64,000 nucleotides of DNA from Ailanthus altissimus. Taxonomy: Eukaryota; Streptophyta; Magnoliopsida; Sapindales; Simaroubaceae. The position numbers and the translations under genes are program-made. Below are positions 13,489 to 26,659 of the stretch, piece after piece. Each line of letters opens with the position of its first letter. Within the stretch, counting starts at the first letter, position 1. The stretch covers positions 19,146,014 through 19,210,013 of the forward strand of contig OX327699.1 of the NCBI GenBank assembly GCA_946807835.1, written 5' to 3'. The notes below the pieces were generated by a model. It saw only the letters and a program-made list of their open reading frames with translations. It was not told the DNA's origin and ran no database searches.

Positions 13489-13945
13489 AGGGGGTATTAA
13501 CACTTTTACCCCCTGAGGCTTATATAAATTACACTTTTATGGTGACTTTAATTTAAATTATATTATCATCCTTATTTAATTTAAAAGATAAAAATACTAA
13601 TATTTGAAGGATATTTTAATTGTTTATATAATAAAAAATATAACTCTAAAGATATTTTTGTCCTTCAAATTAAATAAAAAGATAATAATCAATCTGATTT
13701 CGCACGCAAATAAATAAAAATGCCTATAAATAAAATAATCAAGGTAGCTTTTCAACAAAAGAAAAAGTATGTATGATAGTCATTTGTTTAATGAGAACTG
13801 AAGGATAATTGATTGCAACCTTTTTCGGCCTATTAAGTGGGGGCGCTCTTCGAACTCATACTCTTTCAGTATAATTAAAATTAAAATATACATTAAAGTT
13901 TAATTTATATAAACCTCAGGGGGTGACAGTGTAAATATTCCCCTA
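13489..13945. mobile_element. MITE-like element with about 50 bp terminal inverted repeats
   Basis: The left end (about 13489-13545) and the reverse complement of the right end (about 13895-13945) match over about 50 bp. Both contain an ACCCCCTGAGG core followed by TTATATAAATTA. The interior is about 350 bp, AT-rich and non-coding. Length and structure fit a non-autonomous DNA transposon. I could not identify a clear target-site duplication, so the superfamily is unassigned. Confidence 0.6.
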
Positions 13946-14731
13946 GAAAAGAGTTGCTTGACTTGCTTCTGGGGAACCAATCGCTGTAGAGATTATGTTT
14001 ACTCCTTGTCCCGTCATCTATTATACGGCACGAACATTATAATTTTATACGTTTAAAGATACTTGTCAATTAGCTCATTTTCAGCTTGCTTAAAGATAAG
14101 CATAGTAAAGGTTGATAAAATTGCATCAATTTGACTGTAATATTTTTTTAACATTACCATATTGTTTTAAAATTTAATATATATAAGTAAATATAATTAA
14201 TGTAAGATTCCATTTAAATTACTGATATTTTTTTCAATGCATAATTAAATAAATAAAATTAAAATAGATAGTTTGGGATCAGTTGGCCATGAATTGTGTG
14301 TTTGACTTTTTTTTTAAAAAAAGAAAAGAGATAACTATTAACGAGGGCAATATAAAGATCAAATAGATAGCTATAGTTAAATCACCTTAATAAGAAAAAG
14401 AAACTAATAGCGATTGGATGGTAATTTTGTTATAGTTTGATATGTACTAATTAATGAACCAATTAGTTTTCTTCCATGGCAAGAAGAATATTGATGCTCT
14501 GAAAAGAAGAAGGTTAATTTTCATAAATTTTTCAACACGCTTTCAATTGATTGTTTTCCTCCCAGTCAGCCAATTTCTAATAAAAGAGAGTAGGGAGATG
14601 GGAAGAACAATCCTTTGAAAGATTTAACTTTCCGTTTTGGTTAAAAGTAATTTAACCTGTTGTGTTGACTTAACAGACAAGGAAATGTTCAAAGCGCATC
14701 TGCCCCTACGCAGAGCACTAAGTACGTGTAG

Positions 14732-14837
14732 CTTCGAATCAGGAAAGACCATCGACTCATCGAGGAAGTTACATTGAAAGCACCAAGAATGTGCCTACCT
14801 TCAAATCAGAATGCCCATCGACTCATCGAGGCGGTTT
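14732..14837. repeat. Imperfect direct duplication, period about 66 bp
   Basis: The stretch beginning CTTCGAATCAG at 14732 recurs as CTTCAAATCAG at 14799. Each copy is followed by an identical ATCGACTCATCGAGG (14751 and 14817). No coding sense is seen. Confidence 0.6.
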
Positions 14838-15320
14838 CTACGAAAGTGTGGCACAAGGCAAAAGAGAGTAACAAAAGAAGGGCAGTGAATTCTGTATTTT
14901 CCATGGCAACAGCCAACTGCATTGCAAAATTTACTTCTTGTTGTATTGAGTAGTCCCTTCCAGGAACTAGCTATATTAGTTTTGACTATGATACATATAA
15001 AGCTATTACATCAAAGAATAACTACCAACTCAATTCTGAATCTACTTAGTACGCTAATTATATCACAACAGAAGTAATTTATCTTGCAGGTTGTAAGGAA
15101 GCTTTGGTCATCAGCTTAAAAAAGGGAATATGATCACAGAATTAATGAATGAACATCATTTTGTGTAGTTCCACTATGAAATATGGTACAGCTACAGCTG
15201 ACAGTCTCAATGGTTTGGTCTGTATACTGATCTCAAGTATGCTGGTGGTTAGAAATTTTCTAGGTAATACTTTGTTTTTGCAACAGCTGATCCACGATTT
15301 CATGCTACATGTGGTACATT

Positions 15321-18309
15321 TTAATGGGCATCAGTAAGTTTCTGAAATTCTGAAGTTCCTCTAGTAGACTCAGTATCTGGCACTGGGACGTGTAGTTCTC
15401 TTGGACAGTTTGACATTTCTAAGCTGAACCAAGTAGAAGGAAGGCCACCAACACGTGTCACTAGATATATAATGAAAGCTACATATGCAGCAGTGGCACT
15501 GCAGACCAAAAATCCAAATGGCAGTCCCTTAACTTCAGAAACAAAGAAATGCAGCAACAAATAACCATTAATTACTATCACCAGAGCAGCCACAGTCCAC
15601 GCCAACCTCTATAAGAGAATGAACAAAATATTAGAGATGTATGATACAGTTGCTTTAGATGACTTTAAGCCACTCTGCAATTCACCTAGAATGTTGTCCA
15701 CAAAAAAAAAAGGATGATATTATGTTGCCTGCCTATATAAGTAAACTGAAAAGGACAATGTAAATAAACCAAAGGTTGCATATCATATCCATTCTCAAAG
15801 CAGAAAAGTAATTATAGTTCACCTCCCAGCCAAATGGCCAACTATCTATCACTTTAATTACCAAGGAAAATATTCACATTGCTCTCAATATTTTTGCTAT
15901 GCGCCAAGTAATTAATATGATGTGAATAAGCTATGCTGGCAAGATTTAATCGACTTAAGCTATTTAACTGAGAAATTTAAGTATAAATCTGTACAGATGA
16001 AATTCTGATCTATGTGGATACAGCTACACAATGTAGAGTTGGTTGTAGCCATTTATCTTATTCATAAAATTATTTCATCAAGGAAAGTTAAAACAAGCTC
16101 AAATTCCATCTCCTCCTACAGATAGTTCCTCACTTCAATCGAGACATTTCTTGCTGCTTCATTACAAATTTTAGAAGCATCATCCTGTTCAACTTGATAA
16201 TTCTAACCTCATTCTATTTTGAAAGTCCAAATCTCAATAGATTAAATCTTTGACAAGAAAGAAGAGTATAGAACAAATCTAAACCATCTAACACATAAAC
16301 TAATAACCATACATGGCCAAAAAACTGCTAAATATAGTTAAGTAGCACGTAAAATACAGGTTAGAGAAGCTAACAGCTTACCTTGAGGAGAGGCCCAATT
16401 CTGAAGACTCCCATTACCTGCTGTTTGGACACCAATGTAAGAAGAGGGATAAGTGCAAAAGGAATTTGTATTGACTGAAGCACATTGAGCCATTCATTTA
16501 GTATATCCAGTGAAGCTTCAGAAGTGTTAAATAGAAGAGCTACAATCATAGTAGGCACAATAGCACAACTCCTTGTAATCAATGCCCTTAGCCATTTCTT
16601 CATACGGAGGTTGAGAAAACCTCCCATGATGAACTGCCCAGCATACGTGCCAGTTATTGTACTACTTTGTCCAGCCGCTAATAACCCAATACCCCAGATA
16701 TAAAGAATCGGAAGATATCCTCCTCCATACTTCTCCTGGAGATACTGCCCTGCGTTAACCAGTCCTATACTACTGGCTTGTGCAGTACCATAAAATCCCT
16801 TGGCGAAAACAGTTGTTACAAACAAGTTGATAATGAAAGAGACTAGAAGAGCGAGAGATGACTCGATTGAGTAATAGTTCAGTGCTTCTTGAACCTGGCC
16901 TTTCTTTTTGGGATCAATATTCCTTGATTGTACCAAAGCAGAATGCAAGAATACATTGTGAGGCATAATGACACAACCTACAACTCCCACAGCTTGCCTA
17001 ATTGTTTTGGAGCCGAGTCTTGGAACCAAAATACCTACAAAGTGGATCAGAGAAAATTATAATTTACAACTAAGGGTGCAGCAAATGGTGTAGTTTATGG
17101 AAGAATAATATAATATCCAAAAACTGAAAAAAATAGCTTTTATATTAATAAATTTCTTACCCAATAACAGTTCTTTTCCACTGGGTTGTGCATCCCCAAA
17201 CATCCAAGCAAATGATAGAGCCATAGTTGCAATTAGAACTGCAAAAACAGCTTCTAATTTCCTCATTCCATAGTTCTCTAGAAATAAAAATACGAAACTG
17301 TTCACAACACAGAATGGAAAAAAGAAAACCTAGTTAACATATTGTACAATCATTCTCTGCAGAGCAGAGAGCACCCAGAAGACATTAATTACTGCAAATG
17401 GAGCATAAACCCTAGGCACAACCAATGGTTACAAAAGAAATTAATAATGTTTAATTCAAACAGGTAGAAAAACCTACAACGGGAACAAACTCTAAATATG
17501 CAAACGTGAGAAAGTAGCATCAATTCCCTGCTGCTAAATCTAAATGGCTTTAATGCAAAATTCAACTTAGCGGAAGCTAAATTCATCAGTTATCATAAAC
17601 TTCAGCAGTTCAGCGCATAATTGAAAAACAATAACCTTAATAGCTATCATAATATTAATTCGAATCCCAAAATTAAGATAACACCATCACATTAAGCATG
17701 CCAATCCAAAACAGTTAGACAAACAAAAATATTTTTTAAAAAAGTCAAAAACACTTACCAATCCGATGCGGTAATAACAACACCAGCCCAAAGCGGCAAC
17801 ACCCCGCGACTCAAAATCTGAATAGCAATAGCACTCCCGATAACCTCCTGAATATCGGCTCCAATCAACGCAACCTCGGCCATGGACCAAAGCACCAAGC
17901 GTGCCCAATTCGGGTACTCGTCTCTACACAGCTCCGCCAAGTGCCGCCCCGTGGCCACTCCCACTCGGGCCGACAGTAATTGAATCAGCAGGCCCATGGT
18001 AGTGGCCCACATTAACAACCAAAGAAGCGAGTATCCCGCTATCGCTCCCGATTGGAGATCCCCTTCCAGATTGCCCGGATCCAGAAACGCTATGCTCATT
18101 AAAAAACCCGGTCCCGTGAATAGCCAAAGCTTTTTCCACGAGAAAGGCGGCACGTGGTCGATGTCCGAGGAGGAGTCCGCGTCGACGATCAAGACTTTCT
18201 CCCGCGAAGCGAATGCGGTTTCCTCGTCGCCCGATGAGGACGACAGGAGGCGGTTGGTTTCATCGTTGTCTTTGGACCCACTTTCTTCCCGTGTTTCAGA
18301 GGCGTTCAT
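15321..18309 (-). CDS. NRAMP2: NRAMP2-type divalent metal (Mn/Fe) transporter
   Basis: NRAMP proteins are proton-coupled transporters of Mn2+, Fe2+ and similar ions. Arabidopsis NRAMP2 acts at the trans-Golgi network. Four exons join in frame: 18309-17759, 17297-17161, 17034-16382 and 15608-15321 (stop). They total 1629 nt, or 542 aa. Metal-site motifs are present: DPGN in TM1 (residues 77-80) and MPHN in TM6 (253-256). The consensus transport signature follows (from [14 protein letters not shown], about residue 351). The N-terminus is acidic and Ser-rich with a di-leucine (NRLLSSSS) that may act in sorting. The start at 18309 is used because the longer open frame begins with TTG. Segments such as [12 protein letters not shown] and LAWTVAALV look closer to NRAMP2 than to vacuolar NRAMP3/4, which is a judgement from recall. 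The gene appears intact. Confidence 0.92.
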
Positions 18310-18765
18310 TATTTTTTTGAAAGATATATTCTGTCGTTGTTGACGGAATATTCGAAGTTTCGTTAATTTGGGTGGCTCTGGGAAGAGATTGTGTTGAGAC
18401 AAGTGCAGGGGAGATCGATCTCACCTCCGAAGATGGGGAGCCAGTTTGTAAGTCTTTTGAGTTGAGATGCTGGATTTTATAATTTTTTTTTTAAAATTTT
18501 TTACCTGAATTGTCACAACGGGAAGATTCCACTCAATTAGACGTTGACACGTCATAACCAATGAGGGTATTTCGTCATTTTAACGGCATATGTCATGCAT
18601 GACTTGAAAGGTGGTCACAAAACAATAGTCATATTTTTATCGAAAGTCCGGAACTGGATGCGATTGATTTAGGAATTTACATTTTGCACATTACCTTTTA
18701 CGACAATGATACAAGGAACCAAAACTCTAAAGATTAGGGCTTTTATGGAATATTATAAACCCCTT

Positions 18766-18935
18766 TTTTAAGAGTTAGATCAACTAATTTCTAAACTTAT
18801 TTCATTAATTTTATAAATATCAGTATTAAAAACGAAAATTTCATTGCGGATTAGGTTTGTTTCTAAGTTTCAAGGAATCAAGCAAATTTAGTAAGTATCG
18901 TGTCCAATATCATTTGATTTTGCAATTGAATTGGT
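18766..18935 (+). repeat. Dispersed repeat, copy 1 (second copy at 35864-36030)
   Basis: About 165 bp resembles 35864-36030 in the same orientation. Shared blocks include AATTTCTAAACTTATTTCAT and AGTAAGTRTCGTGTCCAATA. Both copies are non-coding, and the parent element is not identified. Confidence 0.65.
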
Positions 18936-19689
18936 GGGTTTTATTATTATTTTTTATGTAGGCTTATATATTAGTAATAATTATAGGTGAGTTATTTTAA
19001 AATAAAAATTAATTTAAATTATTTTTTATTAAATTCTAAACACATTTATTAGGTATAAATTTATTATAGGTAGAAAATTAATGCTAATTAAATTATAATT
19101 TATAGGTGATAGTTAACTTAATATATAAATTTTTTTTATAGGGTTGTGATGCCCAAGTCAAATCATTATTCGTAAAGTTCTTTTTCTCTTTTTTATCATA
19201 GAGAGAATTCTATTGAACGCTACCCAAATTTAATTTAGAAGGCTTCTGTACTCTCGTGTTCTAATTGAAAGTTGTTAATTTTTGTGTTTTGATCACAATA
19301 TATTCCTTAAATAAAATTTTCTCAACATTTTATATGATAATTTGACATGATAGATTAAGAGAGTTGTATTCTGTAAGTATTAATCCTTATTTATAATTAT
19401 ATTTAACAAGTAGTATCAGAGCAAAAATTATGTTAAATTATTATAATTATTTATGCATATATTTATGAATAGATATATTTTCTCATATGACTTGTTAAAG
19501 CAAATATATTATATATATGAATATTATGATTTTTTTTCATGATTTTATTGGGTTTATGATTTTTATTTTAATTTAAGGGTTGAGATTTGATCAAAGGTCA
19601 TTGATAATGAAGAATTAAGAATAAAAACATTAAAATTCAAGTTAAATTTGATATTTTTTTTGCATTCTTCAATGAATTTAAAATTTTTA

Positions 19690-19945
19690 AATTTGTACGA
19701 AGCGTTTTGGCGCCACTTCATGGCATTGTAGCACTAGTTGAGTAGTAACCTAGCGTCGGTGCGCTATATTAGTAACGTCCAAGTTAGAACCCAGGCATTG
19801 CGATACTGCATTGGTAACAACATAGCACCACAGGTTGTTTAACCTAGCACTATAGCACCAAGGAAAATAATATCCTAGTGCCGCAGGACCAGTCAGCCAA
19901 TAGCTAATGCCATGGCACTACATTGGCAATGCTGCAACATTGGGA
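19690..19945. other. GC-richer island of imperfect GCACTATAGCACC-like units
   Basis: Within AT-rich flanks, this block repeats variants of a roughly 20-25 nt unit with cores such as GGCGCCACTT, GTGCGCTATA, GCACTATAGCACC and GCCATGGCACTA. A similar block lies in the leader of the adjacent copia (26366-26560). No long frame is present. It may be a leader relic of a related element, which is inference. Confidence 0.5.
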
Positions 19946-19946
19946 C

Positions 19947-22198
19947 TGAAAGTGCGATATGTGTAGAGTGAGCGTGTACATTTTTTTAATTTTTAATTTA
20001 CATATCACATGCATAAAATATACAATGAAAAATAAACAAACATCTCATTAGGTTAATAAAGTATTAGAGAACTTACCCTCGAAGCATACTTTGCGTAATT
20101 CTAATTTAAGACACAATGAAATTCTTCGAGTTAGAATAATAATTTTCTATTCTCATTGAAATATTATATATTGAAGCAACTATTGCTTTTAAAAAATCTC
20201 TCAGACTTCATAACTATTTTATGAGTTATTAATTTACCTACCAATTGCTTATAAAATCACCATTTTATAGTAACATTGACTGTCCATTTAATCTAATTAT
20301 AAATCAGTTTGTGGCCTTCAAAAAATTAGTATGACAATGCTATTACATGCACACCTCATGCTTGTAATTTAATTTGTGGTAAGACTAAATTGGTTGTCCG
20401 AATTATAACCTAATAAGTGACAATTCAATTTACCAATTCATTTGAATAATACCACCTCTTGCTTGGATAAAGCATGACAAAGATCCATACTTTTAATCTT
20501 TTTGAATTGCTGCCAACATATGCTAAATTAATAGCCACTTGAAAATAATTCACACCAGTACAAGCAAAATGCATGACAAATGAAAGCAAAGATAATACTT
20601 AGCAAATATTTGGCTAAAACTTTAATTTGCAACAAAATTCATTCGGCCATTAATTGTTTACATAAAAGAGCCAATTAAATAATGCTACTAAATGCTTAAT
20701 TCATTTCGTTGGGTAGAAATGAATTTTGGTTTACAAAACTCTTATAAGCAAACTATTAATCATAACTATTTAACTAATTATAATTATTAACATTTAATAA
20801 ATAAATAAGTTAATAAAATTATGTCATGTGTCATGTCTTAACAAATTAATAGTATGAAATGTGATATCTAATTAGAAGGATAAAGTGACAAGTCTCGCTT
20901 ATCAAAATTTTAGGTTTAACACTTAAATTCTATGAAAGATCTTGAAATAATTCTAATTTTTTGAGAACTTTCTAAATTGAACTAGTTAATTTGGTGTGTT
21001 ACCCCAATTTATAACAAATACATTTTATATAGTGAAACTTTTAAGATTCATATCCGTTTCGTCTTATAAAACACATCTATAAGTCCATAAATGATCCATC
21101 ATACACATATTATAGAAATAACAAAACAACGTGTTGAACCGTATAAGTTAAAGTTAATACATATTCATATAATCTCTCTGTCATTTATATCTTGAAAGAA
21201 CGGAGACATAGATCATCACCACCAAGTCTCTACATACTCAACTTTAGAATTTATCTCCAGATTCGTATTCCCTTACACAATATTCATAAACACTTTTGCG
21301 ATATTATTTCTTACACGAGAAATATTTTTTCTAAGTGAATTACTTATGGCTATAAAAAAATTTGTGACACAATCTGGGAGCATCTAGATATACTACTCAC
21401 TCATATGAGTTGACGGATTCTATATCTATATACACTGAACTCCATGAGCATCAGACTATACCTAACGACACCCAGTGGTCAGACCATAAAAGGTCTCTGA
21501 CATGTGTAGAACATAAGTATGGTAGATCGCTCACAAGTCCATAATGATGCTCAGGTATGAGGACTACGAATACTACTCAACTTAAAAAGATCATCTATTG
21601 ACGGTTTTATGGGATGTCTATTGGAGATCTTAATTGAGCCTATTCAGTACTTAGTCCTCATTGTATACCTGCATGTCTATATGAGCTTCCACTAAACTCA
21701 CTATTTTTTAAGACTAACCATCTGAACCATCTAGATATAGATATACATTAATCTATATTAAATAAGGTTTCCACTTATAAACCCACATCAGTATAAGTAG
21801 ATCAGAAATATAACGTTTGCAAATATATTTGCACAATGACATTTTTTAACATTCTTTACAAACATTTGTAACCATGTTATTGCTAGTATACCTTCGGCTC
21901 TTTGTCCCATTTCAGACAAAGCTCTAACTTTTAGATTTTGCTGACTCTTATAACCTGTTAACTCTTAGCAGTGCTAACTTTTAGCATTTATAACTCTCAG
22001 CGTAGGAACTCTTAGCACTGGTCTAAACTCTTTTGAACTAGATTTGAACTCTTTCAGATCATACAATATATGAAATATTACAAGCATTTTACTATATATT
22101 ATTAATATTAACGATTTTAATCAAAATATTTATTGTATAAATATTAAACAATTAATATTTATACAATTTGAAATGGCACGCAAGTACCAGTTCCAACA
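19947..22198 (-). repeat. 3' LTR of the old copia element
   Basis: About 2252 bp. It matches 26660-28832 in the same orientation from the start (AAAGTGCG...GTAGAGTGAG) to the end (ATGGCACG...CCAACA). It also matches the LTRs near 46.1-49.5 kb. On the minus strand it starts TGTTGG and ends CA. Confidence 0.87.
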
Positions 22199-22211
22199 AC
22201 TCCTACTTACT
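22199..22211 (-). other. Polypurine tract of the old copia element
   Basis: The minus-strand reading AGTAAGTAGGAGT directly precedes the TGTTGG start of the 3' LTR, as expected for the plus-strand primer of a copia element. Confidence 0.6.
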
Positions 22212-25200
22212 CTAGTGCCATTCATGATGATATCTAATACCTATCATCTCAATATGTTTCTCAAACACATAAGCAGATAAGGCTTTAGTTAGTGGGTCTG
22301 CTATATTATTTATATAATATATTATAGATACTATTATATCTTTAGTAGTCAAGAAATTTCTAATCATGTGATATTTAGAGTCCACATTATCAGAATTCTG
22401 GTGTGCATTATGGCTTCTTGGCTTGAGAAATTTTTCCGTTATTATTACACTTAGTAGGATAGGATCCACTAAGCTTGAAACTATTCTAAACTCTGTAACT
22501 AACTTATATATTCATAATACTTCTTTTGCAGGCTTCTCAAGTTGCAACATATTTTGCCTCTAAGGTAGAATTTATTGTGGATATTTATATTGCACTCTTA
22601 ACTAACTACAGTACCGATAAGAAGAAATACATAACTAGATGTTGATCTTCTATCATCAGAACCAGACTGAAAGTTTGAGTCTATGTATCTCTTATTTATA
22701 AGTAACTTTCTCCATAAGTTATTCTCTATACTTCTCAAGTATTTCAAATATGTTTCATGGCCAATTAATGGTTGTTACTTGGATAAGACTGATATTAGCT
22801 TGTAACACTTACAGCCATCCAGATTCGGGTTTCGTACATAACATAGTGTGCATTAAGCTATCTCTAACTGATGCACATAGAATGTTAGACATTCTAATAT
22901 TTTCATCTTCTTGCCGAGGATATCTCTTCCTAAAAAATAAATACTATGTTTGAAAAGTAAATTAATTATCTCACAATTATTGAACTTTTACTTTTCAAGA
23001 ACATTGTCTATGTACAAAGATTGAGATAGTCCTATGAGCCTCCTAACCCTATCTCTATAACACTTTATAACTAGTATATAGAAAGCCTCTTATCTAATTG
23101 ACTTGTAACATACCAACGTCATTTTTGACATTAAATATGTATTCCACATAGAGAACTTAGAAAGATAATTATACTCCCACTGTCCTTTTTAAATATACAC
23201 ATTTTTTTTTTCATTTTAAATGAAACCAGACTCTAATTTTCTTATTGAAATGAAGATTCCAACACGCTACAAGAGCGAACAAAATTCAAATTAACTTAAT
23301 CATGATTATTGGTAAAAAGGTTTTCTCATTATTGATCCTAGATTTTTTAGTGTAACATTATCATCAGTCAGGATTAGAAGGTCTCTATCGTTATAGCAAA
23401 ACCAATACTTTCATTGCGTAAACTTATTTATAGCAAATAGAAATAATTCCTACAGGAAGCACAACCAAATCCTCGACTTAATTGTCATATATAGAGTCAA
23501 TATCAAATTTTATGACATTATGCCATTTTTACTAATCGATGTCTAACATCATCTTTTTATAAGTTAAATGATACTTTTCTTCAAAAGAAACACCAAGGGC
23601 ATATATACGTATCAAATATATCTATTATTTGATCCTCAAAATCCTTTCATACGTATGAAGAAAGTGTATTATAGATATCTCACTCAATTAAGTTTAAAGT
23701 TCCACTATTGGTTTATAGATTGAATCAATTAAGTTCAATCATTCTATAATTCCCACGATGTATATGAAATACTTTCTCTTGAAAAGTGGTGTAACAAGGA
23801 ACAAACATGTTTCACTCATCTAGATCATAGAACTGGTATCCTATAGTATGCTTGGGATATAAAATGAACAGATACTTGTACATCTTTGGTGCAAGATTAT
23901 CTTGTTGTATAACACTTATGCAAACAATACAATCCCAAATTTTAACATACTTAAAACTCGATTTCCTTCTAGACTATATCTTATACGAGATAGAAAGAAC
24001 AACTTTCGATGAAACTCTGTTTAATAAGTAAATAGTAGTTTCTAGAGCATAATCTCATAGATATTCTAGAAGATCAGTGAAACTTAATATCGATTGGACC
24101 ATATTTGATAAAGTTTGATTCCTTCATTCTAAAATACCATTGCATTGAGGAGTACCTAGAAGATTATATTGAGTAAAAATCTCATTCCCTTTTAAATAAT
24201 TTGTAAATTTACTATTTATGTATAAATCACCTTAATCTGATCAAAGGCATTAAATATACATAAGGGTTTATATCTCTACTTCTAGTCAGAACTCTTTGAA
24301 CATTTCAAAAGGTTTCTGACTTGTGTATCTTAAAAACACATATGTGTTTCGTGACAAATCACAATGAGGTATCGAAATTCACCCAATAGCAATGTAATTC
24401 ATTAGACTATATACATCATTATATACAAGTTCTAATAAATTAGTGGATCAGTATATAATACTTAAATAAGTATTTGGTCATTTTTCTTGAATCTAAGATT
24501 CATAAACTGGCCAAAGTTTCATAGTTAGATTAAATATTCGACTATCCTTAACCAAACGGGATAGTCGTCTCATGATTACATGACCTAAACTCATGTCTCA
24601 TAATTCATTATTATTCAAAGTTCCTGAACTACTATTTATTCTGTTCACCTAGACATTTGTTGTTGTATTTAAGATATAATAATCATTCATTAACTGATAG
24701 TCAGTTAACAAAACATTATTATTATCATATTTATATGAGGAACTATTCCTGATATATCTATGATAACCCTCTTTGACCAATACAAGGAGTGATATGATTT
24801 GCATAATAATGTTTGAACAAAATATCAATTATACAATATAATGCTTTTGTCAGAGTGGAGAAATGACTTAAAGTTATAACGATTACCACGTCTATGAAAT
24901 ATCTATTTTCTATGTGAAGCTGTACTTCTCATTTAATAACTTCTTAACATACCTCAAATTATGCAACACTTTACAGATATGAGAATGACATGTGGTGTCT
25001 CATACCCCCGTGTTGCTTAACATCACATGTCAATGAAATATCTATAATTGGTGAATAGATATCTAAAGGATGTATCTTTCTTAAGGTAAGGTATATTTAA
25101 ATAGTAACATTTACTATTTTAAACCTCTATTAAAGTAAAAACACTTTTTATTAATGATTATTTTTTGTGTGTAGTTTGAATATATAAAATAATTTTTCAG

Positions 25201-26640
25201 ACGAAGCACTGTACTACTTACACATCTTATATGCACATACTCATATTGAAAATCATTAAACATTAAAGTAAAGAAATATGATTTGACTCTCAAATCATCT
25301 TTAATCCATTTCTAATAATTTTTATCTTATTTCGCATAAATATTATCAGAAACACCTCTAAATATCTATTGATCACAAATATACCTAAGTTTTTTTTTTG
25401 AATCTATGACTATTCTTATATTTATTGGCAAGTTTGAGTATTTTTCAATATCAAAAAATTATTGTGCAAAAATTAAGTATATTAACGAATTGCTCATCCT
25501 AATCTTTTCTCTATAAGATACCTAGGAGATGTTTAGCAGAATATTTTTAATTGTTAATTAAATAATACATTAGATTATAGGTATAACTTTTATACATTTT
25601 TTAATCTAAAGAAGCCCTCTTACTACTTTACGTAATCTTTAAAATCTCTCAAAAGGGAGAACGATAATTTAAAATTCTTTTAAACTGTATAAAGGGAAGT
25701 GGATCTCATTGACATTTTACTTTAACCTCACGCTATAGCAATATTGACCTTTATAAATCTAAAAAGTAGACAACTTTTGTCAATTGCATCTTATGCAACT
25801 CTTATCATTGATCCTAAATACACCTTATCTTCACGCTGTAGTAATATTGGGTAAGTGTATTCTAGATTAAATTGTCAATAATCAAATATATGTTACTGAG
25901 ACTACCCTCACGCTGTAGTAATATTGAGCAATACATTCGCATATATTTGCCTTATCTCATGTTTAACCGGCATAGTCTAAATCACACCGACCAAATCCCT
26001 CATACTTTAGCAATATTGGAAAAATACCGAAGTAACTTGTCTAACACCGTATTGACAAGATAGACCACTGTGTAACATTATCTCACAATAAAACACTTTT
26101 AATCTAATTAAGAGAGATTTTTCTATCCTTGTCCTCGTCTTATGAGGATGTGATTCTCAATCACACATTTGATATGTACATACACAACTAACCCTACCAG
26201 TAAAGCTCTCATTGTAATTACCAGCATAAATAAATATACCATATTTTATATTGTAATAATTATAAACAATTTATAAATTACATAAAATAAACAATAAATA
26301 TTTTTAAATAATTTAAAAATAACCAATGGAGTAATTTAGCATAATTATAGCTTTTTTTTAGGTTCTTATAATTGCGATGTTGAAGGCTTAGCTCCTGGTG
26401 TCACAGTTTCAACCTTTATAACGCTGCAGTGCGGTCCCCATTCTGGCACTATAGTGCTGAGTTTCCAGCGTTGGGTCACCACCCAATGCTGCTGCATTGG
26501 ACCAGTGGCGCTATGGTGACATCTCTTCTGCTGCATCCCAATTTTGCATTTTTCAATATTTGAATTGCATAATCGATATTGTCGAGACATCCTAATTACG
26601 CTACAAATATTTTGATTAAGTACAGAAACAACACACAATC
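22212..26640 (-). pseudogene. Decayed copia polyprotein
   Basis: These are remnants of a copia gag-pol with many stops and frame changes. At the 3' end (22212-22469) the end of RNase H is readable (NIADPLTKAL, then FEKHIEMIGIRY). An RNase H core resembling DSNFQSGSDDRRSTSSYVF lies at about 22600-22690. The RT C-terminal part (GLSQSLYIDNVLEK) is near 22985-23025. An integrase-core motif resembling GTPQCNGILE is near 24115-24155. The order integrase, RT, RNase H is diagnostic of copia. I could not place gag precisely at 25-26 kb. It is non-functional. Confidence 0.82.
26366..26560 (-). other. GC-richer repeat island in the copia leader
   Basis: Inside the element, just downstream of its primer site, are imperfect units such as GGCACTATAGTGC, TGGCGCTATGGTGAC and CCAATGCTGCTGCATTGG (self-complementary). 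It resembles the island at 19690-19945. A 90-codon frame runs through it but looks unlike any known protein. Confidence 0.5.
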
Positions 26641-26643
26641 ATG

Positions 26644-26656
26644 TGCTATGATATCA
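26644..26656 (-). other. Degenerate primer-binding site of the old copia element
   Basis: The minus-strand reading TGATATCATAGCA corresponds to the copia-typical TGGTATCAGAGC (initiator Met tRNA), with two changes over those 12 bases. It sits three bases inside the 5' LTR border. Confidence 0.65.
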
Positions 26657-26659
26657 ATT

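Larger units (their letters stand above)
13120..15320. other. Intergenic: Pumilio promoter, MITE-like element, NRAMP 3' flank
   Basis: Just upstream of the Pumilio ATG is a poly-A run (13139-13153 on the plus strand) in the presumed 5' UTR. An inverted-repeat element lies at 13489-13945. The rest is AT-rich and contains no recognisable coding sequence. Small frames at 13205-13444 and 15149-15337 resemble nothing. Confidence 0.6.
18310..19946. other. Intergenic: NRAMP 5' flank and repeat-derived sequence
   Basis: This region is AT-rich and holds the NRAMP promoter and leader (up to about 18.5 kb). It also contains a dispersed repeat at 18766-18935 and a GC-richer island at 19690-19945 next to the copia LTR. 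No open gene is seen. Confidence 0.55.

Noticed and set aside
17755..18402. Longer NRAMP N-terminus beginning at 18402
   Set aside because: The extra 31 codons begin with TTG and lack family similarity. The ATG at 18309 gives a normal NRAMP start.
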